A DNA stretch of 50,809 bases, taken from positions 1-50,809 of the IMG/VR virus record IMGVR_UViG_3300044700_000325. One strand, given 5' to 3'. Source of the DNA: a virus. This document shows positions 26,819 to 35,640 of this stretch, in pieces. Numbering within the stretch: position 1 is the first letter of the stretch; each line of letters opens with the position of its first letter. The position numbers were made by a program, and so were the translations under genes. Below the pieces are notes generated by a model. That model was not told the DNA's origin. It searched no databases and saw only the letters and a program-made list of their open reading frames with translations.

Positions 26819-27423
26819 TGGATTTTGATGAACATTTTAATAATTTTTTATCTGACGATGAAATTAAAAAATTATTAGGGGAAGAGTTTAATACCTCAGA
26901 AGATTTAGATATAAACTCAGAGTTATCTAAAATGGGTATTGATTTAAGTGAACTTGAAAAAAGTTTTGAAAATTATCAACCTAAACTTGAACTTGGGTAT
27001 ACGGTTTCTCATACTGATTCGGTAGAACCTAAATACAATTACGACAGTGATTCGGGATTTGATTTACATTCAACAACAGAGTTAGATATTCCTGCATTTG
27101 GTAGAGTATTAGTTCCGACGGGATTATCGTTTGATATTAAAGATGGGTATGAAATACAAGTTCGTTCTAAAAGTGGGTTAGCCCTTAAACAAGGTTTAAT
27201 GGTTCTTAACTCACCAGGAACAGTGGACAATGGTTATGTTGGGGAAGTTCAAGTAATAGTATTTAACACAAATAATCACACTGTAACCATACCTAAAGGA
27301 ATGAAAGTCGGTCAAGCGGTTTTATGTCCTGTAGTTAATGGTAAGTGGGTTAATTTAGTTAAGAAAACAAAAATAAACGAAAAAGAAAGAGGTGAGAACG
27401 GATTTGGCTCAACGGGAATTTAA
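26818..27423 (+). CDS. dut: dUTP diphosphatase with N-terminal acidic extension
   Basis: 201 residues. It hydrolyses dUTP to dUMP and diphosphate, keeping uracil out of phage DNA. All five motifs of the trimeric family are present: SDSGFDL (77-83), RSKSGLAL (116-123), NSPGTVDNGYVGEV (131-144, catalytic Asp137), GMKVGQAVLCPV (161-172) and RGENGFGSTG (191-200, the P-loop-like tail). The first 55 residues are an extra acidic, helical segment not found in typical enzymes of about 145-150 residues. The start ATG overlaps the previous stop by one base. Confidence 0.97.
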   Translation: MDFDEHFNNFLSDDEIKKLLGEEFNTSEDLDINSELSKMGIDLSELEKSFENYQPKLELGYTVSHTDSVEPKYNYDSDSGFDLHSTTELDIPAFGRVLVPTGLSFDIKDGYEIQVRSKSGLALKQGLMVLNSPGTVDNGYVGEVQVIVFNTNNHTVTIPKGMKVGQAVLCPVVNGKWVNLVKKTKINEKERGENGFGSTGI

Positions 27424-27425
27424 TT

Positions 27426-28214
27426 ATGAAATGGTTTTCAGGTTTAAATAATCATAATCGAGAAAAATATCTTGATTATATTAAAATGTATACAGTTGCG
27501 GTGGTTTCTGCAAAAGAAACAAACCCATTGATTGAACCTTACTTAATTTTTGATGGTGATAAAGATGAATATATTGAGTTATTAGAAAAATTAGGTGTGT
27601 CTATTTTATACGAAAAATCGTCAATATATGATGATTTAGTTATTAAATATAATAATGACAGTGTTGCTTTAGGTGCGTTTTTACGTGTTGATATACCAAA
27701 AATTTGTCACGAATTATCTATTCAAGATGAGTATGTTTTATATACGGATAATGACGTTATGTTTTTGGATGATGTTAGTGATTTGAAAAAATTGGTTCCT
27801 AAATATTTTTTATGTGCTGGTGAGTTTAATAAAATGTTAACTAACTCTCTGTTCAACTCAGGTGTTATGTGGATTAATTGGAAAAATATGTATAAGGACT
27901 ATACCAATTTTAAAACTTTTATTAAATCCAAAATCCCAAACTTTGGGGCTTATGACCAAGGGGCGTTACAAGAATATTATGGTTCAAGATTTGAAGTGTT
28001 AAATTATAATTTTAACTATAAACCTTATTGGGGTTTTGATAATGGTATTAAGATTTTACATTTTCACGGACCTAAACCAACAGAAACTGAAATAATTGAT
28101 ATTCATCCACTTAAAAATTTGGCAACACCTTTTTATTTTGAAATATCAAAAAAATTTAATATCATTTTAAATGAAATTAATGAAAATAATAACAATATTT
28201 TTAAATTAAATTAA
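27426..28214 (+). CDS. GT8-like glycosyltransferase
   Basis: 262 residues. YVLYTDNDVMFLDD (103-116) gives the D-x-D metal site (Asp108, Asp110). NSLFNSGVMWINW and GAYDQGALQEYYG match the 'FNAGVm.iN' and 'DQ..lN' blocks of GT8 enzymes such as LgtC. ILHFHGPKP is the C-terminal His-containing metal ligand block. The fold would use a UDP-sugar with retention of configuration. It starts 2 bases after the dUTPase stop. Confidence 0.9.
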   Translation: MKWFSGLNNHNREKYLDYIKMYTVAVVSAKETNPLIEPYLIFDGDKDEYIELLEKLGVSILYEKSSIYDDLVIKYNNDSVALGAFLRVDIPKICHELSIQDEYVLYTDNDVMFLDDVSDLKKLVPKYFLCAGEFNKMLTNSLFNSGVMWINWKNMYKDYTNFKTFIKSKIPNFGAYDQGALQEYYGSRFEVLNYNFNYKPYWGFDNGIKILHFHGPKPTETEIIDIHPLKNLATPFYFEISKKFNIILNEINENNNNIFKLN

Positions 28215-28218
28215 ACCT

Positions 28219-28854
28219 ATGTCAAACGGAATTTATAAAATAACTGAAGATTTTGAAAAAGACCTTTCAGAATACACAGGAGCCCCTTATGTGGTTACTG
28301 TGGACAACCAAAGTAATGCTTTATTTTTGTCATTAATGTATGAAAAAGTAAAAGGTGTAGAAATTGAAATCCCAAATAGAACTTATCCATCAGTACCTTG
28401 TGAAATAATTCATGCAGGTGGTAAAGTAAAATTTAGACAAGTTGAGGGTAAAACAATAAAAGGTTCATACCAATTGTCACCAACTAAAGTTTGGGACTCT
28501 GCATTATCATTCACACATAATATGTATAAGCCAAATACACACATGTGTATTTCATTTACAGGTCCTTACAAACATTTTAAATTATCTAAAGGTGGGGCTA
28601 TATTAACAGATGATTATGAAGCTTATCTTTGGTTTAAAAGGGCGAGATATAGCGGTAGACGTGAATGTTCTTATCACGACGACCATTTTGATATGATTGG
28701 ATGGAATTTTTATATGATGCCGGAATTGGCGGCTAGAGGAGTTCTATTAATGAAACAATTTTATGATGTGAATGGAACTCCAAAACATAATGAGGATTTA
28801 GAATTACCATATCCTGATTTGTCTAAATTTAAAATATATACTGATTATGAATGA
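28219..28854 (+). CDS. Short DegT/DnrJ/EryC1/StrS-type sugar aminotransferase-like protein
   Basis: 211 residues against about 370 for the family. The visible core is ALFLSLMYEKVKGVEIEIP then NRTYPSVPCEIIHAGGKVKF (the 'SGT.AL..al...GDEVi.P..TY.at' segment), a conserved Asp93 in VWDSALSF, and FTGPYKHFKLSKGGAILTDD, where Lys118 aligns with the PLP lysine. Full family members make amino sugars such as 4-amino-4,6-dideoxyhexoses. Most of the C-terminal domain is absent and the next gene starts 8 bases before its stop. It is either a minimal enzyme or a decayed one. Confidence 0.75.
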   Translation: MSNGIYKITEDFEKDLSEYTGAPYVVTVDNQSNALFLSLMYEKVKGVEIEIPNRTYPSVPCEIIHAGGKVKFRQVEGKTIKGSYQLSPTKVWDSALSFTHNMYKPNTHMCISFTGPYKHFKLSKGGAILTDDYEAYLWFKRARYSGRRECSYHDDHFDMIGWNFYMMPELAARGVLLMKQFYDVNGTPKHNEDLELPYPDLSKFKIYTDYE

Positions 28855-29569
28855 TTATTTTTTAGTTAAAAATTTTTTTAATTATGAGAAATTAATATCA
28901 CCACCTAAAAATTTACCAAAAAATTTAAAAACTGTTTATGTTACTGATAATGAAAATAATACTGAATTGTTACAAAATTTAGGGTGGGAAATTGTTAAAA
29001 TAGTTAAAGATTTCATACATTTAACTGATTTATTTGAACGTCGTAAAGTAATTTCATATATTAATTCATATCCTTTAAAAGTTGTTCCTGAATTAATTGA
29101 CCCTAGATATATATTCATTTGTGATAGTAATATTGATTCTTTATGGTTTAAGTATCAAAATTTTGTTGATACCTGTAGTGATGAGTTCGCACTATTTGTG
29201 ACTTCAGGATATTATCAAAATGGACGTGATAATATTGATTCCGAATGTATAGCTTCTTGTAATCAACCTAGATGGTCTTACAATCATAATGAAATTAGAG
29301 AATCAACTAACAAATATAAAAAAACATTGACAGATGCTGGTGTTAATACAGAACAGTTGAGTATTGTTTCAGCTAAATATATTGGGTGGAATGTTAAACA
29401 CCCTAAATATGGTGAATTATCGGATACACTTTATTCTGAATATTCTGTTAATTTACAAGGCAATATTATTTTAACATATATTAGTGGATTATACAAAAAT
29501 TTTGTATATAATTATTATGAAAATGATTACTCAGGTGGTGTTGTAAATCAACACAACTTTCAGGCGTAA
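28847..29569 (+). CDS. Possible DUF616-like glycosyltransferase
   Basis: 240 residues. It shows TVYVTDNENN, a strand with LGWEIVKI, then RRKVISYINSYPLKVVPEL followed by YIFICDSNIDSL, where a D-x-N could be the metal motif. This order (a 'vyvTDn' opening, then 'yIDsNi') resembles the DUF616/MUCI70-type GT-A family. The remainder has QPRWSYNHNE and a Tyr-rich C-terminus. The fold call is tentative. Its place between an aminotransferase-like gene and a dioxygenase in the modification cluster supports a sugar-related role. Confidence 0.55.
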   Translation: MNDYFLVKNFFNYEKLISPPKNLPKNLKTVYVTDNENNTELLQNLGWEIVKIVKDFIHLTDLFERRKVISYINSYPLKVVPELIDPRYIFICDSNIDSLWFKYQNFVDTCSDEFALFVTSGYYQNGRDNIDSECIASCNQPRWSYNHNEIRESTNKYKKTLTDAGVNTEQLSIVSAKYIGWNVKHPKYGELSDTLYSEYSVNLQGNIILTYISGLYKNFVYNYYENDYSGGVVNQHNFQA

Positions 29570-29610
29570 ATCATGTAATATATAATTAATTAATTAAAAA
29601 AAAAAGTATA

Positions 29611-30477
29611 ATGATTGGTGAATTTTTTATTGAAAATGGATTTTTTAAATTAAAAAATATTTCAAAAGAATTATGTGAAGAATCTTTAAATATTATTAAA
29701 AATAATAGAGTTTTTGGTCCTAATTTATTTTTAGACGAGTCAGATTTTAATAATCAAACTGTTAGATGGGGTACAAATCCAAAACCTGGTAGGAATTTAA
29801 CTGAGAAATTAAATATTGACTCAATAATTAATGAAATAAAAAATGAATTATCTGAAGTTTTAGGTAATGATTTTGAAATGATGTTCCCTAAAGTTATTTG
29901 TGGTGTTCCTGAATCGTGGTTACCTGAGTATGTTAAAAATGAAATCCATATGAACGCTATACCTAATTTAGGGGCATTTATAAAACCTGAATATAGGGAT
30001 ATAACTTATTTTCACGGGATTGATTACCATCAAGACATTATTGATTATAAAGATAGAGTTACTGATTTTATAACGCTTTATGTTTATTTAGATGATGTTA
30101 GTGAAAATGACGCACCATTATACATTTTACCTAAAACCCATTTACAGGGGTGTCACACATTCCCACACGATTTAGTCTCGGAAGATAATAAACGTTACCT
30201 TTATAATGGGACTCAAATAACTGAAGAATTGGTTTTAACCGGTAATGTTGGTACATGTTATTTTTGGCATTCGTGTTTATTACATGGAACACAACCAACT
30301 AAAAATGACAAAGAAAGAATATCGTTACGATTTTTAATATCTAAAAAAAGGAGTTTAATTGATTTATGTAATGATAATATAAATGGTGATTTAAAATTAA
30401 CCGTAACTAGAGTTGATGTTGATGAAAATCATGTTCCAATTATAAAAGGTAATATTTTAAGAAATAAAACTAATTAA
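29611..30477 (+). CDS. PhyH-type Fe(II)/2-oxoglutarate dioxygenase
   Basis: 288 residues. The iron site is visible: YHQDI gives His140-x-Asp142, and SCLLHGTQPT gives His225. RISLRF (about 236-241) supplies the Arg that holds 2-oxoglutarate. The strands VTDFITLYVYLDDV and APLYILPKTHL are typical of the PhyH (phytanoyl-CoA dioxygenase) double-stranded beta helix. It would hydroxylate an unknown substrate; in biosynthetic clusters such enzymes often act on sugars or peptides. A 41-base gap precedes it, the largest within this cluster. Confidence 0.88.
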   Translation: MIGEFFIENGFFKLKNISKELCEESLNIIKNNRVFGPNLFLDESDFNNQTVRWGTNPKPGRNLTEKLNIDSIINEIKNELSEVLGNDFEMMFPKVICGVPESWLPEYVKNEIHMNAIPNLGAFIKPEYRDITYFHGIDYHQDIIDYKDRVTDFITLYVYLDDVSENDAPLYILPKTHLQGCHTFPHDLVSEDNKRYLYNGTQITEELVLTGNVGTCYFWHSCLLHGTQPTKNDKERISLRFLISKKRSLIDLCNDNINGDLKLTVTRVDVDENHVPIIKGNILRNKTN

Positions 30478-30479
30478 TT

Positions 30480-31040
30480 ATGTTTATTAAAGATGTAGAA
30501 TCAATTGGGTTCAAGAACGTCGGTAAAAATGTTCTTATCTCAGATAAATCAACTATTTATAACGCGAAAAATATTGAAATTGGTGATAACGTTAGGATTG
30601 ATGATTTTTGTGTTATTAGTGCTGGTGACGGAGGAATCAAAATTGGAAATAATATCCACATTGCGGTATTTTCATCTATGATTGGTAATGGAAGAATAGT
30701 TATGAGTGACTTTTCAGGACTTTCATCTAGAGTTTCGATTTATAGTTCAACAGATGATTATAGTGGTGATTATTTGACAAATCCAACTATTGATAAAAAA
30801 TTTACTAATGTAATCTCAGGTGATGTTTATATTGGAAAACATGTTATTATTGGAGCTGGTTCTATTGTATTACCTAATGTTAAAATCAATGATTATAGTT
30901 CTGTAGGAGCATTATCTTTAGTTAATAAAAACGTTGATGAATTTAAAATTGTTGCCGGTGTTCCCGCTAAAGAAATAAAAAATAGAAATAAAAACCTTAA
31001 AAAATTAGAAAAAGATTTTTTAAAGTATATTAAAAAATAA
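30480..31040 (+). CDS. Hexapeptide-repeat (left-handed beta helix) O-acetyltransferase
   Basis: 186 residues with repeated hexapeptide turns: IEIGDNVRIDDFCVIS, IKIGNNIHIAVFSSM, VYIGKHVIIGAGSIVLPN, VKINDYSSVGALSLV and the closing VVAGVPAKEI-type signature (IVAGVPAKEIK). This is the WbbJ/maltose-acetyltransferase family, which uses acetyl-CoA to acetylate sugar hydroxyls. The catalytic His is not at an obvious canonical position and could not be assigned. A Lys-rich C-terminal tail follows. It begins 2 bases after the dioxygenase gene, consistent with decorating a glycan. Confidence 0.9.
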   Translation: MFIKDVESIGFKNVGKNVLISDKSTIYNAKNIEIGDNVRIDDFCVISAGDGGIKIGNNIHIAVFSSMIGNGRIVMSDFSGLSSRVSIYSSTDDYSGDYLTNPTIDKKFTNVISGDVYIGKHVIIGAGSIVLPNVKINDYSSVGALSLVNKNVDEFKIVAGVPAKEIKNRNKNLKKLEKDFLKYIKK

Positions 31041-31044
31041 AAAT

Positions 31045-31755
31045 ATGAAATTTGCAATAAACATACCGACCTATTATAGAAGTGATGGTAAATCATTATC
31101 ATATTTAAAAACAGCATTAGATTCGATTTTTAATCAAACACATCAAGATTTTAAAATATTTTTAATTGGTGATAAATACGAAAATGAATCTGAAATTATT
31201 GATTTGATTTCAACTTATGACTCAAATAAATTGGTTTTTGAGAATTTAACATACGCTAAAGAAAGAGATAACTATATTAACAATAAATTAGCGATATGGA
31301 ACTATGGTGGTGTTAACGCAACTAATATTAACGTTGATAAAGCATTAAATGATGGTTATGAATATATTTGTCATTTAGACCATGATGATTGGTGGTTACC
31401 AAATCATTTATTTGAAATTAACAAATGTATTGAAGAGACAAATGCTGATTGGGTTTGTACTAAATCAACCTATTCATCAAACCAAAATTATTTACCGATA
31501 ACTAATAACTTAGATGAATATCAGACATTTTATCCTAGTTACGCCGGATTAATACATTCTTCAGTTTGTATGAATTTTAAAAAAATACCTATAAAATACC
31601 GAGATTTGTTTGAATTAAATAAAACAATTGGATTACCAACTGATGGTGACTTGTGGGAAAGATGTAGAATTGTAATAAAAAGTTTAAACTTAAAAAGTAT
31701 ATTCATAAATAAATTAACTTGTAGACACGATGAAGAAGGTTTTGAACGAAATTGA
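31045..31755 (+). CDS. GT2 family glycosyltransferase
   Basis: 236 residues. FAINIPTYYRSDGKSLSYLK starts the nucleotide-binding half, TALDSIFNQTHQDFKIFLIGD matches the 'sl..Q...d.eiiivdD' block, and YICHLDHDDWWLPNHL (107-122) contains the DXD site (Asp112, Asp114, Asp115). The C-terminal part has a conserved Asp region (TDGDLWERC). It is a short, single-domain inverting GT-A enzyme. Its last 26 bases overlap the methyltransferase start. Confidence 0.92.
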   Translation: MKFAINIPTYYRSDGKSLSYLKTALDSIFNQTHQDFKIFLIGDKYENESEIIDLISTYDSNKLVFENLTYAKERDNYINNKLAIWNYGGVNATNINVDKALNDGYEYICHLDHDDWWLPNHLFEINKCIEETNADWVCTKSTYSSNQNYLPITNNLDEYQTFYPSYAGLIHSSVCMNFKKIPIKYRDLFELNKTIGLPTDGDLWERCRIVIKSLNLKSIFINKLTCRHDEEGFERN

Positions 31756-32386
31756 TTTTCAGATTACTGAAGACTCAATAAATCTCTTAAATGAGATTAT
31801 TAGTAAAATGGAAGGTAACACCTTTCATAATCATTATCATATTTTATATGATATTTGTAACTCGATTGATAATGAAAATATTAAATATTTTGAAATTGGG
31901 TCATTTGCCGGTGGTTCGGCATCCTTAATGTCAAGTAACCCTAAAGTTAGTCATTGTTATAGTTTAGATATTGGATATCCGATTAACAAAGAAATACCAA
32001 TAAGGAACGTAAATAATTTTAAACATAATAAATGTGAATATGAGTACATTGAGGGTAACTCAACAAATGTTGAAATTGTTAATCGAGTTAATGACCAAAT
32101 AACTGATATTGATATTCTGTTTATTGATGGTGACCATTCTAGAAATGCGGTTATTAGCGATTTTAATAATTATGAAAAGATTGTTAAACAAAATGGTTAT
32201 ATAGTTTTTGATGATTATATGGATGAAATATATAGTCCTGAAGTGTTTGGAGCTGTTAACGAAATAGTTAAAAATTTAAATCCAAATTCATTTGAAATTA
32301 TCGGAAGTCTTGAGTATGATTTAATAAAAAAGACAAATTGTCCCGATTTAAAAAGTAGTAATTTATTTATACTTAAAAAAATATGA
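31730..32386 (+). CDS. SAM-dependent methyltransferase (Methyltransf_24-like)
   Basis: 218 residues. Motif I is YFEIGSFAGGSASL, the acidic strand is CYSLDIGYP, and DILFIDGDHSRNAVISDF followed by NGYIVFDDY matches the Methyltransf_24 'lfiDg.Hsy......D......l..gG.iv.DD' signature. It would methylate a small molecule or sugar. It starts inside the previous gene (26-base overlap) and its stop overlaps the next ATG (ATGA), so the three genes look translationally coupled. Confidence 0.88.
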   Translation: MKKVLNEIDFQITEDSINLLNEIISKMEGNTFHNHYHILYDICNSIDNENIKYFEIGSFAGGSASLMSSNPKVSHCYSLDIGYPINKEIPIRNVNNFKHNKCEYEYIEGNSTNVEIVNRVNDQITDIDILFIDGDHSRNAVISDFNNYEKIVKQNGYIVFDDYMDEIYSPEVFGAVNEIVKNLNPNSFEIIGSLEYDLIKKTNCPDLKSSNLFILKKI

Positions 32387-33894
32387 TAACAGTTATATAT
32401 TCAACACACAAAGATTCTGAATACAATAAGAAATTTAAAAAACATATATTAGAAACTATTGGGGTTAAAAACCCTCAAATATTAGAAGTTGAGAATAGAA
32501 ATGAGTATTCATTATCCTATGTTTATAATTTGGGTATTGAAATATCTGAATATGATATTATAGTTTGTTGTCATAATGACATCAAACTTGAAAAAAATTG
32601 GGGTAAAAAATTATTAGAAGATTTTTCAAACAATCCTGATTATGGTATAATCGGTAAAGCCGGTAGTTGTTATTTTCCAGAATCAGGTGTTTATTGGGAT
32701 AGAATGAATCAGACTATGGTGGGTCAAGTGTATCATCATCCTGAAGGTTCTAATAAATGGTTGAGTAAATATTCACCTAAATTACCTTTCATAATACCTG
32801 TTGTTACTATTGATGGTTTATTTATATCTTTTGATAAAACAAAAGTTAAACATCAATTTGATGAATCTATAGGTAGATTTCATTACTACGACCATTTATT
32901 TTGTTTACCAAATTATTTGTCAGGTGTTAAAATTGGCGTTACGTCATCATTTGAAATAACTCATCAGTCTGTTGGTAGACCAAACCAAGAATTTTTCCAA
33001 TCAAAAGAATTATTCCTTAAAAAATATGGGGAAAACCTACCTTTGGAATTAAAACCTGATACTATCTTCGTACCAACAATTAATGAAAAACCATTAAAAA
33101 ATATTGGTAAAATGGCTGTTATTATACCAACAAAAGGTAAAGTTGAGATGTTGTTTGATTGTATTAATTCATTTTATCAACATTGTAATTCTAATCTATT
33201 TGATGTTTTTATCTCGGACACCGGCTCAACAAATGAAGAAAAAGAATGGATTAAACAAAACATACAAAATATGGGTAACGTTAAATTAATTGAATTTGAT
33301 TACTATAATTTTGCAAAAATAAATAATGAGGTAGTTAAAAATCATATTGGTGATGAATACGAGTTCTTATTGTTTTGTAACAACGATATCAAATTATTAA
33401 ATAATGTTGTTTATGGGATGTTAAAAACATTTAAAGAAAAACCTAAAACAGGTACTATTGGTTGCCGATTACATTTTGAAGATAATACAATACAACACGA
33501 TGGGATAAGATTGTTTTTTAACCAAAAAAACAATAATATTGGTTTAACACATTATGGGTTAGGTAATTATTTTAATTACACAATTAATAGTAAATCCGGT
33601 GTTGGGTCAACAGGTGCATTATTAGGTGTTAGAAAAAAATCTTTTATTAATGCGGGAATGTTTAATGAAGTTTATCTCAATTGTTTTGAAGACGTTGAGT
33701 TAAATTTAAAATTAATTATGTTAGGGTTTGAAAATATAGTTGACGGTTCATTAGTTGCTTATCATTATGAAAGTCAGACAAGAAAAGAACTGAGTAATCA
33801 TAATGAAACTATGGGTAAAGATTTAAATAAAACATTATTACCGTTTATTTTTAAAAACCAGCAATATTTTAAAAAATTTATAGATGTCATTTAA
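32383..33894 (+). CDS. Two-domain GT2-type glycosyltransferase
   Basis: 503 residues. The N-terminal part (1-230) has VIYSTHKDSEYNKKF, YVYNLGIEISEYDIIVCCHNDIKL and YDHLFCLPNYLSG. It resembles the GT-A-like domain found next to streptomycin/glycan biosynthesis genes (Glyco_tranf_2_5). The C-terminal part (about 240-503) is a classical GT2: MAVIIPTKGKVEMLFDCINS, FLLFCNNDIKLLNN (DXD position), TGALLGVRKKSFINAGMF and FEDVELNLKLIMLG. Such enzymes are common in rhamnan and O-antigen clusters. It is the last gene of the 24867-33894 cluster. Confidence 0.92.
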   Translation: MITVIYSTHKDSEYNKKFKKHILETIGVKNPQILEVENRNEYSLSYVYNLGIEISEYDIIVCCHNDIKLEKNWGKKLLEDFSNNPDYGIIGKAGSCYFPESGVYWDRMNQTMVGQVYHHPEGSNKWLSKYSPKLPFIIPVVTIDGLFISFDKTKVKHQFDESIGRFHYYDHLFCLPNYLSGVKIGVTSSFEITHQSVGRPNQEFFQSKELFLKKYGENLPLELKPDTIFVPTINEKPLKNIGKMAVIIPTKGKVEMLFDCINSFYQHCNSNLFDVFISDTGSTNEEKEWIKQNIQNMGNVKLIEFDYYNFAKINNEVVKNHIGDEYEFLLFCNNDIKLLNNVVYGMLKTFKEKPKTGTIGCRLHFEDNTIQHDGIRLFFNQKNNNIGLTHYGLGNYFNYTINSKSGVGSTGALLGVRKKSFINAGMFNEVYLNCFEDVELNLKLIMLGFENIVDGSLVAYHYESQTRKELSNHNETMGKDLNKTLLPFIFKNQQYFKKFIDVI

Positions 33895-33954
33895 TGATAA
33901 TAATTTGACAATTTTCTAAAATTTTGATATTTAATATTAAGAAATATATTTTAT

Positions 33955-34728
33955 ATGGGTAGAGGTAGAAAACCAAGTGCAACCCCAACATCTGAGGTTG
34001 AAAAATTACCAACAAAAGTTTTAGTCGTTGACAAAAAAGAGTTTGACTCCGCTAAACTTTTAGACCACATCAGTGTGAGAGTCCAATGTAAAAATGAAAC
34101 TCAGAAAAAATTAATCAAAACTATCAAGGAAAAAGAGATTACAATCGTCTCAGGATTGCCTGGAACAGGTAAGACTTTCTTAGCGTGTGCAGAAGCTCTT
34201 AGAATGGTTAAAAATCACGAATTTAAACAAATCATTTTAGTTAAATCAGTAACACAATTAAAGGGTGAAGAGACAGGTTTCTTACCCGGAGATATTAAAG
34301 AAAAGTTAGAACCATTTATGATTTCTTTTATTGATAATTTTGAAAAAATTGTTGGTGAGGAAATAACTAATAAGTTAAGGGAATCCGGTATCATAAAAAT
34401 ACAACCATTAGCGTTTATTAGAGGACGTTCAATTGATAATTCAATTATCATTGCGGATGAGTGTCAAAATATCACATTAGAGAATATGAAAACATTACTA
34501 ACAAGGATTGGTGATAATTCTAAAATGGTGATACTTGGTGATACAAAACAAAAAGATATCCGAAATAAAAAAGAATCTTCATTGGAAATTGTATATAAAA
34601 TGTTTGAAGATGAACCTGAGTTTGGTTGTGTGTCATTAAATAATCCTGATGAAATTGTTAGAAATAAAATCATAAAAATCATAGAACAAAGATTCGACGA
34701 ATACGAAGAGAAAAAAGGTAAATTATAA
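33955..34728 (+). CDS. phoH: PhoH-like P-loop ATPase
   Basis: 257 residues. Walker A is GLPGTGKT (67-74), the Walker B strand is IIIADECQN (164-172), and LLTRIGDNSKMVILGD (181-196) is the sensor region typical of PhoH. VRVQCKNETQKKLIKTIKEK precedes the P-loop, as in most family members. PhoH proteins are frequent in T4-like and marine phages; their activity is thought to involve RNA helicase/ATPase functions. The 60-base gap before it contains no TATTTAT motif, so it may be under a different promoter class from the virion genes. Confidence 0.95.
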   Translation: MGRGRKPSATPTSEVEKLPTKVLVVDKKEFDSAKLLDHISVRVQCKNETQKKLIKTIKEKEITIVSGLPGTGKTFLACAEALRMVKNHEFKQIILVKSVTQLKGEETGFLPGDIKEKLEPFMISFIDNFEKIVGEEITNKLRESGIIKIQPLAFIRGRSIDNSIIIADECQNITLENMKTLLTRIGDNSKMVILGDTKQKDIRNKKESSLEIVYKMFEDEPEFGCVSLNNPDEIVRNKIIKIIEQRFDEYEEKKGKL

Positions 34729-34767
34729 TATTGTTTACAAATTTAATATTCTAAATATATTGGTATT

Positions 34768-35382
34768 ATGGAAAAACCAAAATTTAGAATCGGATTTGAT
34801 ATTAATGGTGTTTTAAGAAACACTATTGGTAAAATAGAACAAACGTATGAGAAGTATCATTTATCAAAAACTGACGGTATTGATGAAGATGATAATTTTG
34901 AATATGAAATGAATTTACCCGTAACTTCGTTAGAGTTAAAAGAACATTTTAAATTTCAAAACGACGAAGAACTTTATTCTTTTTTATATGAAGAATTTGC
35001 TATGGAAATTTTTGGACACGCACAATCCACCGAATACTCAACGTTTAATGACTTACAAAATTTATATTTAACATATCGAGACGATAATGATTTAGTTATT
35101 GTTTCGGATGAAATTGGTAAATCAAAACCTGCAACACTTTTTTTCCTATCTAAGTTCATTTGTCAGATTGAAAAAATAAAATTCTACAGTAATATAACAA
35201 TAAAATCAATGTGGGATGAGATTGATGTTTTACTTACGTCAAATCCTATATTATTATTAGATAAACCTTCAGATAAGATTGTGGTTAAGTATGAGACTGA
35301 ATACAACAAAGATGTTGATTGTGAACATACCATTAAAACATTAAACGAGTTTGACAATAAATTAAAAGAACTATTAAAATGA
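34768..35382 (+). CDS. HAD-like protein with altered catalytic motif
   Basis: 204 residues. FRIGFDINGVLRNT (6-19) matches HAD motif I (DxDGVL), but the second Asp is Asn13, which normally should be the acid/base residue. DLVIVSDEIGKSKPATLFFL looks like motif II/III, and ILLLDKPSDKIVVKYE could be the final strand. Loss of the second Asp usually abolishes phosphatase activity, so a binding or regulatory role is possible. It overlaps the next gene by 4 bases. Confidence 0.65.
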   Translation: MEKPKFRIGFDINGVLRNTIGKIEQTYEKYHLSKTDGIDEDDNFEYEMNLPVTSLELKEHFKFQNDEELYSFLYEEFAMEIFGHAQSTEYSTFNDLQNLYLTYRDDNDLVIVSDEIGKSKPATLFFLSKFICQIEKIKFYSNITIKSMWDEIDVLLTSNPILLLDKPSDKIVVKYETEYNKDVDCEHTIKTLNEFDNKLKELLK

Positions 35383-35639
35383 TTAAATTATTAAATGAGC
35401 ATTACTATATAGATGTTGATAAATTAGAAGAATGTGTTAACATTGAAAAGTCATCATCTACAGGTGAGACTCAAATTAATCTAGTTAAATATGAAGTATT
35501 TAAAACTATGATTGAAATCCTTATGACGGAAAGTGATGAAGTCGATGAAACATTAGGGGCTAAAAGTTCTGAACTATCAATCCCTTTTAAACTTGCGTTT
35601 AATACGTTAATAAATAAAAAAATAATAAACAAGTACTAG
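35379..35639 (+). CDS. Hypothetical small protein
   Basis: 86 residues, overlapping the HAD-like gene by 4 bases and ending one base before the next ATG. It has an N-terminal LLNEHYYIDVDKLEECV, a TSTGET-like loop (SSTGETQINLVKY), and helices KTMIEILMTESDEVDE and SIPFKLAFNTLINKKIINKY. No family is recognised. It is probably a soluble helical accessory protein. Confidence 0.75.
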   Translation: MIKLLNEHYYIDVDKLEECVNIEKSSSTGETQINLVKYEVFKTMIEILMTESDEVDETLGAKSSELSIPFKLAFNTLINKKIINKY

Positions 35640-35640
35640 T

